From the NCBI GenBank assembly GCA_946887025.1, contig CAMPJY010000087.1, positions 1-11,346 of the forward strand: a stretch of DNA of 11,346 nucleotides, read 5' to 3'. The stretch is from an uncultured Salinimicrobium sp. GTDB taxonomy: Bacteria > Bacteroidota > Bacteroidia > Flavobacteriales > Flavobacteriaceae. A model generated the notes under the pieces. It was not told where the DNA came from and ran no database searches. It saw nothing but the letters and a program-made list of their open reading frames with translations. This document shows, one piece after another, positions 6,712-11,346 of this stretch (the stretch's first letter is position 1; the number at the start of each line of letters is the position of its first letter). The position numbers and the translations under genes are program-made.

Positions 6712-8757
6712 CTACACCTCGAAATCTTCATCCTCAATCAGACCGGCCCGCTTCAGGAGGGCATCAGGACGTGGTTCTTTCCCCCGGAATCTCTTGTACA
6801 GGGTAAGTGGATGTTCAGTTCCCCCCTGACTCAAAACTGTTTCCCTGAACTTGTTTGCGGTGTCGCGGTCGAAGATGCCCTGTTCCTTAAAATATTCGAA
6901 AGTATCCGCATCCAGCACCTCTGCCCATTTGTAGGAGTAATAGCCTGCGGCGTATCCTCCCTGGAAAATATGGGAAAACGAGGTGCTCATACAGTTCTCC
7001 TTTACATCAGGATAAAGCCGTGTCTCCTCAAATGCTTTTTCCTCGTGTTCTTTGACATCGTTAATACCTGAGGGGTCGATGGCGTGCCAGCTCATATCCA
7101 AAAGGCCAAAACTGATTTGCCGTAAAGTAGCCATACCTTCGTGGAAAGTGGCTGATTTCTTGATCTTCTCTACCAGTTCCATCGGGATAACCTCCCCGGT
7201 TTGGTAATGCTTGGCAAAGAGTTCCAGAGCTTCTTTTTCATAACACCAGTTCTCCAGCACCTGACTTGGCAGCTCCACAAAATCCCAGTAAACATTGGTG
7301 CCCGAAATACTTGGATACACCGTGTTGGCCAGCATTCCATGAAGGGCATGTCCAAATTCGTGGAATAGGGTAGTGACCTCGTTGAAAGTCAATAGTGAAG
7401 GTTCATCTTCGGTGGGCTTCGTGAAATTGCAGACAATCGAGATATGTGGGCGTTCATTCTTCCCGTGCCGTTGTTGCTGAGGTTTATAGGAGGTCATCCA
7501 AGCCCCGCCGCGTTTTCCCTCCCTTGGATGGAAATCGGCATAGAACAGGGAGATCTCATTGTCGTATTCATCGGTAACCCGATAGGTCTTCACCTCCTCG
7601 TGATAGGTATCCACATCAAAAACCTCCTTGAATTTCAGGCCATAAAGCTTTTCGGAAATAACAAAGACCCCATGGATGACCTGAGAGAGTTCAAAATAGG
7701 GTTTTAACTTTTCATCATCGAGATCAAAGAGTTTCTGTTTCAGTTTTTCGCTATAGAAAGCCCCATCCCATTTCTCGAGCCTGTCTATTTGATCGAGACC
7801 TTTTGCGAATTCCTCCAGCTCCTTAAATTCCTTTAGGCCTGCAGGACGGGCTTTCTCCACCAGTTCATGGAGGAACGAATCCACTTTTTCGGGAGTTTCA
7901 GCCATACGTTCTTCCAGAATGAAATGAGCGTAGGTGGGAAGTCCCAGTAAATTCGCTTTCTGATGTCTCAGTTTAACTATCTGCAATACATTTTCCTGAT
8001 TATCCAGCTGGTCCCCATGGAAACCTTTGGCTCCAAAGGCAAGGGCCATCTTTTTACGGAGTTCCCTGTTCTCGGCATATTGCATAAAAGGCAGGTAGCT
8101 CGGGTGGTGCAGGTTGAAGATCCAGCCTTCCTTGTCTTTCGATTTCGCCAATAGCCTGGCAGCGCTCCGGGCGCCATGGGGAAGCCCTTTCAGGTCCTCC
8201 TCATTCGTCAGGTGGAGTTCAAATTTATTGGTTTCAGCCAATACGTTTTCCCCAAACTTCAGGGAAAGGGAAGAAAGCTTCTTATCTATTTCCCGCAGCT
8301 GCTGTTGTTTTTCTTTCGAAAGGTTGGCCCCATTCCGGGCGAACATCTTGTATTTTTTGTCCAGAAGCGTTTGTTGTTCCACAGTCAGCTCCAGAGAATC
8401 CTTTTGGTCGTACACCTTCTTTACCTTGTCAAACAAGCTTTTGTTCAATATGATATCGTTCTTGAAATCTGTAAGGATAGGGGAAACCTCCTGCGCTATC
8501 TTCTGGATCTGGTCGTTAGTCTCGGCGGAGTTTAAATTGAAGAAGATACTGGTGATCCTGTCCAGCTCGCTTCCCGCAAACTCCAGGGCTTCTACTGTAT
8601 TCTCAAAATCCGGTTCCCCTGTGGCCCTGGTGATGGCCTCTATTTCCTCCTTCGCCATTTCAATGGCAGATTCTATTGCGGGTTTGAAATGTTCGGGTTT
8701 TATCTTGGAAAAGGGAGCAGTTTCGAAGGACTGCAGGAGCGGATTTATGCTGGACAT
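6712..8757 (-). CDS. M3 family metallopeptidase, oligopeptidase A-like
   Basis: A 681-residue cytosolic zinc peptidase that should cut short peptides, such as breakdown products of larger proteases. The zinc site HEFGH is at 466-470, with the third ligand Glu495 in WDFVELPSQ. The conserved C-terminal block SHIFQGGYAAGYYSYKWAEVLD (595-616) supplies the family's substrate-binding His and Tyr residues. The N-terminus NPLLQSFETAPFSKIKPEHF and the block VELPSQVLENW...HYQTGEVIP resemble E. coli oligopeptidase A (PrlC, 680 residues) more than dipeptidyl carboxypeptidase Dcp, though both have about this length. No signal peptide is present, which fits a cytosolic enzyme. The gene stands alone on the minus strand, with 205 bp upstream of it before purE and 92 bp between it and the sigma-factor gene. 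A 6-bp inverted repeat (GTTAAG/CTTAAC, 6673-6690) lies downstream but is too weak to call a terminator. Confidence 0.95.
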   Translation of the reverse strand: MSSINPLLQSFETAPFSKIKPEHFKPAIESAIEMAKEEIEAITRATGEPDFENTVEALEFAGSELDRITSIFFNLNSAETNDQIQKIAQEVSPILTDFKNDIILNKSLFDKVKKVYDQKDSLELTVEQQTLLDKKYKMFARNGANLSKEKQQQLREIDKKLSSLSLKFGENVLAETNKFELHLTNEEDLKGLPHGARSAARLLAKSKDKEGWIFNLHHPSYLPFMQYAENRELRKKMALAFGAKGFHGDQLDNQENVLQIVKLRHQKANLLGLPTYAHFILEERMAETPEKVDSFLHELVEKARPAGLKEFKELEEFAKGLDQIDRLEKWDGAFYSEKLKQKLFDLDDEKLKPYFELSQVIHGVFVISEKLYGLKFKEVFDVDTYHEEVKTYRVTDEYDNEISLFYADFHPREGKRGGAWMTSYKPQQQRHGKNERPHISIVCNFTKPTEDEPSLLTFNEVTTLFHEFGHALHGMLANTVYPSISGTNVYWDFVELPSQVLENWCYEKEALELFAKHYQTGEVIPMELVEKIKKSATFHEGMATLRQISFGLLDMSWHAIDPSGINDVKEHEEKAFEETRLYPDVKENCMSTSFSHIFQGGYAAGYYSYKWAEVLDADTFEYFKEQGIFDRDTANKFRETVLSQGGTEHPLTLYKRFRGKEPRPDALLKRAGLIEDEDFEV

Positions 8758-8939
8758 GATATATTTTTTTGAAAGTTACGCCGGCTTTTTTGAGAAAGTG
8801 GATGCCAAAGAATTATTTTGGTTCAACTTTAACTGCCTTTAGGAAAATTTTAATATATTTACTTCTAAGTAGCTTTTAAGGTTTTGATTAATATATTTAG
8901 AATGGTTAATAAATAGTATTATCATTAAAAACGCTACGG

Positions 8940-8963
8940 AAAGCCACGCGAAAGCGTGGCTTT
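8940..8963 (-). terminator. Hairpin terminator after purE
   Basis: A 10-bp stem, AAAGCCACGC at 8940-8949 and GCGTGGCTTT at 8954-8963, closes a 4-nt loop (GAAA on the plus strand, TTTC on the minus). It begins at the purE stop codon. On the minus strand it ends in GGCTTT, with a further T5 run about 9 nt on. On the plus strand it is followed by TTATTTTTT, a better U-tract, but no plus-strand gene lies just upstream. It most likely ends the purK-purE transcript and may work both ways. Confidence 0.8.
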
Positions 8964-9448
8964 TATTTTTTGATCTTCTTCGCTCCCTCAATTACCTTTT
9001 CCTTCAGCCCTTCCTTGTATTTTACGACTTCCTGAAGAATGGCCTTATCGCCCGACCCGAGGATCTGGGCAGCAAGAATTCCGGCGTTTTTCGCACCGTT
9101 CAGTGCAACAGTGGCAACGGGAACCCCCGCGGGCATTTGAAGAATGGAGAGTACGGAATCCCAGCCGTCAATGGAGTTACTTGATTTTACAGGAACTCCT
9201 ATCACGGGAAGGGGAGAAAGGGATGCTATCATTCCTGGTAGGTGGGCTGCTCCTCCCGCTCCTGCGATGATGACCTTGATGCCGCGGGTATGGGCATTTT
9301 TCCCGAATTCAAAAAGTTTCTCCGGAGTCCGATGCGCAGAAACGATGTCCACCTCTACATCAATCCCCAGGTTCTCAAGAATATCAATGGCTTCCTGCAT
9401 TATTGGCAGATCGCTGGTGCTGCCCATCACTATGGCGACTTTTTTCAT
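8963..9448 (-). CDS. purE: N5-carboxyaminoimidazole ribonucleotide mutase, class I PurE
   Basis: PurE moves the carboxyl group of N5-CAIR to carbon 4, giving CAIR in de novo purine synthesis. It takes the product of PurK. The 161-residue length is normal. Conserved blocks are all present: GSTSDLPIMQEA (9-20), SAHRTPEKL (37-45) with the catalytic His39, AGAGGAAHLPGM (62-73), PVIGVPVKSS (81-90) and LQMPAGVPVATVALNGAKNAG (103-123). The pairing with purK supports a class I mutase rather than a class II carboxylase that uses CO2 directly. The ATG at 9448 is chosen because MKKVAIVMGS is the usual start. The frame extends to a TTG at 9490, only 5 nt from the purK stop, but the added residues (MDCRQSICSHKSNH) look unlike any PurE N-terminus. 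The gene lies 47 nt behind purK and is followed by a terminator. Confidence 0.97.
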   Translation of the reverse strand: MKKVAIVMGSTSDLPIMQEAIDILENLGIDVEVDIVSAHRTPEKLFEFGKNAHTRGIKVIIAGAGGAAHLPGMIASLSPLPVIGVPVKSSNSIDGWDSVLSILQMPAGVPVATVALNGAKNAGILAAQILGSGDKAILQEVVKYKEGLKEKVIEGAKKIKK

Positions 9449-9495
9449 ATGATTCGATTTATGGCTGCAGATGCTTTGCCTGCAATCCAAGTCAG

Positions 9496-10653
9496 TTATT
9501 TACTTATTACCTCAATGGTTTTTTTAACCTCCTCAGCAATTTTCCTGGCTTCCCCAAGATCCTTATTGACAATGGTCACGTGACCCATTTTTCTGAAGGG
9601 CCTGGTTTCCTTCTTTCCATAAATATGAGGGGTCACCCCTTTCATCTTCATGATGTCAGTAATATTTTTATAAACAACTTTTCCGGTATGGCCCTCAGCC
9701 CCGACCAGGTTTACCATGACCCCTCCGACTTTGCTTTCGGTATTTCCCAAAGGCAGATCGAGGATTGCACGTAAATGCTGTTCGAATTGATTAGTATAGC
9801 TGGCTTCGATGCTGTAATGCCCGCTGTTATGGGGGCGTGGGGCTACTTCATTGACCAGGATGGAATCTTCCTCTGTAAGGAACATTTCCACAGCCAATAG
9901 CCCTACATGCTGAAAAGCCTGGCTAACCTGCTCGGCTACTTTTCTTGCCTTTGAGGCTATGCCATCATCAATGCGGGCGGGACAGATGACATATTCCACC
10001 TGGTTCGCCTCCGGATGGAATTCCATTTCGACCACCGGATAGGATTTAACTTCCCCAGATGTATTTCTTGCGACAATTACTGCGAGTTCATTCTTGAATG
10101 GAATGAGTTTCTCTGCAATACACTCCCCCTCGGAAAGCTCGTTCAGGTCCTCTTTACTTCGGATTACGGAAACCCCTTTGCCATCATATCCTCCTGTAGC
10201 GCTCTTCCAGACGAAAGGAAGATTTATACTTCCCGCTTCAAGGGAAGATTGAAGTGCCGTTTTGCTTTCAAATACCTCGAAGTCTGCAGTTGGGATTCCC
10301 CTTTCCCTGTAGAACTTCTTTTGAATCGCCTTGTTCTGAATAAGATTCAGGGTAGAGGAGGAGGGGTAGACTTTTATTCCTTCCTTTTCCAGTACCTCCA
10401 GAGCTTCTACATTTACCGACTCTATTTCGAAAGTCAGGACGTCCACCTGCCTGCCGAAGGATATCACCGTCTCAAGATCCATCAGGTCCCCCCGTTGAAA
10501 ATGATCACAGGCCAGCCTTGCGGGGGCCTCTGCACTGGGATCCAGTACATGGGTCTGGATGTCAAATTTTCGGGTCTCGTACAGCAGCATCTTTCCCAGC
10601 TGCCCTCCACCGAGGATACCTAATTTGAATTCCGAAGAGAAAAAATTGACCAT
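9496..10653 (-). CDS. purK: N5-carboxyaminoimidazole ribonucleotide synthase, ATP-grasp
   Basis: PurK uses ATP and bicarbonate to carboxylate AIR to N5-CAIR, the substrate of PurE encoded next. The 385-residue protein has the family layout. The N-terminal domain begins with GILGGGQLGKML (12-23). The central ATP-grasp fold contains PFVWKSATGGYDGKGV (146-161), with the ATP-binding lysine and glycine loop, and VNEVAPRPHNSGHYSIEA (267-284), with the metal-binding Glu269 and the NSGH signature. A small C-terminal domain ends in a Lys/Glu-rich helix. The ATG at 10653 lies 8 residues before the conserved beta strand, which is normal. A candidate -7 element lies 17 nt upstream. The gene is divergent from the Hpt-Adk gene, so de novo synthesis and salvage share a 132-bp control region. 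Confidence 0.97.
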   Translation of the reverse strand: MVNFFSSEFKLGILGGGQLGKMLLYETRKFDIQTHVLDPSAEAPARLACDHFQRGDLMDLETVISFGRQVDVLTFEIESVNVEALEVLEKEGIKVYPSSSTLNLIQNKAIQKKFYRERGIPTADFEVFESKTALQSSLEAGSINLPFVWKSATGGYDGKGVSVIRSKEDLNELSEGECIAEKLIPFKNELAVIVARNTSGEVKSYPVVEMEFHPEANQVEYVICPARIDDGIASKARKVAEQVSQAFQHVGLLAVEMFLTEEDSILVNEVAPRPHNSGHYSIEASYTNQFEQHLRAILDLPLGNTESKVGGVMVNLVGAEGHTGKVVYKNITDIMKMKGVTPHIYGKKETRPFRKMGHVTIVNKDLGEARKIAEEVKKTIEVISK

Positions 10654-10669
10654 TCCAAAAGTGTTTTAG

Positions 10670-10677
10670 CAAAAATA
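10670..10677 (-). promoter_or_regulatory. Candidate -7 element of purK-purE
   Basis: The minus strand reads TATTTTTG, an exact TAnnTTTG match. A TTTC at 10702-10699, one mismatch from TTTG, lies 21 nt further upstream and could serve as -33 element. Transcription near 10664 would leave a very short leader of about 11 nt before the purK ATG. Confidence 0.4.
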
Positions 10678-10755
10678 ATTGATTAACTGAGAAAAGCCGA
10701 AATATTCTTCGACAATTGCCCACGAAATTAGCGGGAAAGAGTTGATTGGATTCCT

Positions 10756-10763
10756 TATCTTTG
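10756..10763 (+). promoter_or_regulatory. Candidate -7 element of the hpt-adk gene
   Basis: TATCTTTG matches the Bacteroidota -7 consensus TAnnTTTG exactly. Transcription would begin near 10769, about 17 nt before the proposed start codon. No good TTTG -33 element was seen at the expected distance. It faces the purK candidate promoter across about 80 bp. Confidence 0.5.
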
Positions 10764-10785
10764 CTTCCCGAAAAAAACGCGTGTT

Positions 10786-11346
10786 TTGGTGCAATTACAT
10801 GATTTAAAGTTTACCCCCTTTATCAGTGAAGCTGAGATCATTTCGGCTATTGAAAAAGTGGCAGTTGATATCAACGCGGATTACAAAGATGAGACACCGG
10901 TTTTTCTGGGAATTCTGAATGGAGCTTTCCTTTTCGCTTCTGAATTGATCAAACGTTTTAATGGGAATTGCGAAGTCAGTTTTGTGAAACTCAGTTCCTA
11001 CCAGGGGACCAATTCCTCAGGAGAGGTGAAATCCCTGCTGGGCCTCAGCCAGTCTTTGGAAGGCCGCTCAGTTATTGTTATTGAAGACATTATTGACACG
11101 GGTAATACGCTCGAAAATATTTACGAACTTCTGGAAAAGGAGAAGGTAAAGGAATTCCGCATCGCTACCCTGTTTTTTAAACCGGAGGCCTATAAAAAGA
11201 ATTTTCCGATAGATTACTACGGAATGCAGATTCCCAATGACTTTATCGTTGGCTATGGCCTCGACTACAAGGAACTGGGACGCAACCTGAAGCAGGTATA
11301 CAAACTTAAAGAAGATAAAATGACCAACCTAGTATTGTTTGGCCCC
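10786..11346 (+). CDS. Hypoxanthine phosphoribosyltransferase fused to adenylate kinase (partial, runs off right edge)
   Basis: The visible 187 residues hold a full HPRT domain that should convert hypoxanthine and PRPP to IMP, then the first residues of adenylate kinase. The PRPP-binding motif is VIVIEDIIDTGNTL (96-109), with Glu100 and Asp101. Other family blocks are GILNGAFLFASELI (42-55), VKLSSYQGT (67-75) and DFIVGYGLDYKELGRNL (152-168). After a linker of about six residues the frame continues into MTNLVLFGP (179-187), the N-terminus of adenylate kinase up to the start of its P-loop. No stop lies between them. No ATG is available in frame after the stop at 10729-10731. TTG at 10786 is chosen because it gives MVQLHDLKF, close to the N-terminus I recall for flavobacterial homologues; GTG at 10789 is the alternative. 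An internal ATG at 11320 could also start a separate Adk. The HPRT identity is secure; the fusion depends on sequence past the edge. Confidence 0.9.
   Translation, partial: MVQLHDLKFTPFISEAEIISAIEKVAVDINADYKDETPVFLGILNGAFLFASELIKRFNGNCEVSFVKLSSYQGTNSSGEVKSLLGLSQSLEGRSVIVIEDIIDTGNTLENIYELLEKEKVKEFRIATLFFKPEAYKKNFPIDYYGMQIPNDFIVGYGLDYKELGRNLKQVYKLKEDKMTNLVLFGP

Noticed and set aside
8114..8842. 242-codon plus-strand ORF opposite the M3 peptidase gene
   Set aside because: It is the antisense shadow of a strongly conserved peptidase gene, and its Ser/Phe-rich sequence matches no family I know.
8764..8939. A/T-rich stretch between the M3 gene and purE, examined for a small RNA or ORF
   Set aside because: No hairpin other than the purE terminator, no plausible coding frame and no clear promoter for either strand were seen.
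9449..9490. Longer PurE starting at TTG 9490, 5 nt after the purK stop
   Set aside because: The added 14 residues are unlike PurE N-termini, and MKKVAIVMGS is the usual start.
10015..10623. 202-codon plus-strand ORF opposite purK
   Set aside because: It is antisense to the conserved ATP-grasp coding sequence, with no promoter or recognisable domain.

Overview
The window looks like chromosomal DNA from a marine-type member of the Flavobacteriaceae (Bacteroidota). Three things suggest this. Protein sequences resemble flavobacterial versions (full-length glycine dehydrogenase, M3 oligopeptidase, PurE/PurK). Start codons mostly lack Shine-Dalgarno sequences. Several genes are preceded by the Bacteroidota-type -7 promoter element TAnnTTTG. 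Base composition is moderate and even, and no insertion sequence, phage gene, CRISPR array, tRNA or rRNA was seen. It reads as an ordinary, densely packed core-genome segment.

Layout from left to right. Positions 1-218 hold no gene I can support, only small hairpins. Next, on the minus strand, come a short class I methyltransferase (219-743) and, 2 nt upstream of it, a KAS III-type condensing enzyme (746-1804); they look like a two-gene operon. A strong hairpin terminator (1987-2019) separates them from the minus-strand glycine dehydrogenase gene gcvP (2037-4880). Divergent from gcvP is a plus-strand UbiA-like membrane protein (4998-5819). Its 3' end overlaps by 30 nt the end of a minus-strand pair: an ECF-type sigma factor (6068-6619) and a small Cys/His-rich putative zinc-binding anti-sigma partner (5790-6065). 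Then follow a minus-strand M3 metallopeptidase (6712-8757) and the minus-strand purK-purE operon (9496-10653 and 8963-9448) with a hairpin terminator after purE. At the right edge, divergent from purK, a plus-strand gene encodes a hypoxanthine phosphoribosyltransferase that reads in frame, with no stop, into the first residues of adenylate kinase (10786 to beyond 11346).

Functionally, the right third is purine metabolism: PurK and PurE carry out the CO2-fixing step of de novo synthesis, and the divergent gene links base salvage (Hpt) with adenylate phosphorylation (Adk). gcvP supplies one-carbon units from glycine, which also feed purine synthesis, although its partners gcvT and gcvH are not here. 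The most notable points are the Hpt-Adk fusion, the UbiA-like protein that has lost its first Asp-rich motif, the tightly coupled sigma/anti-sigma pair with a near-palindrome over its promoter, and the uncharacterised KAS III/methyltransferase pair. I saw nothing that clearly amounts to a wholly new system.
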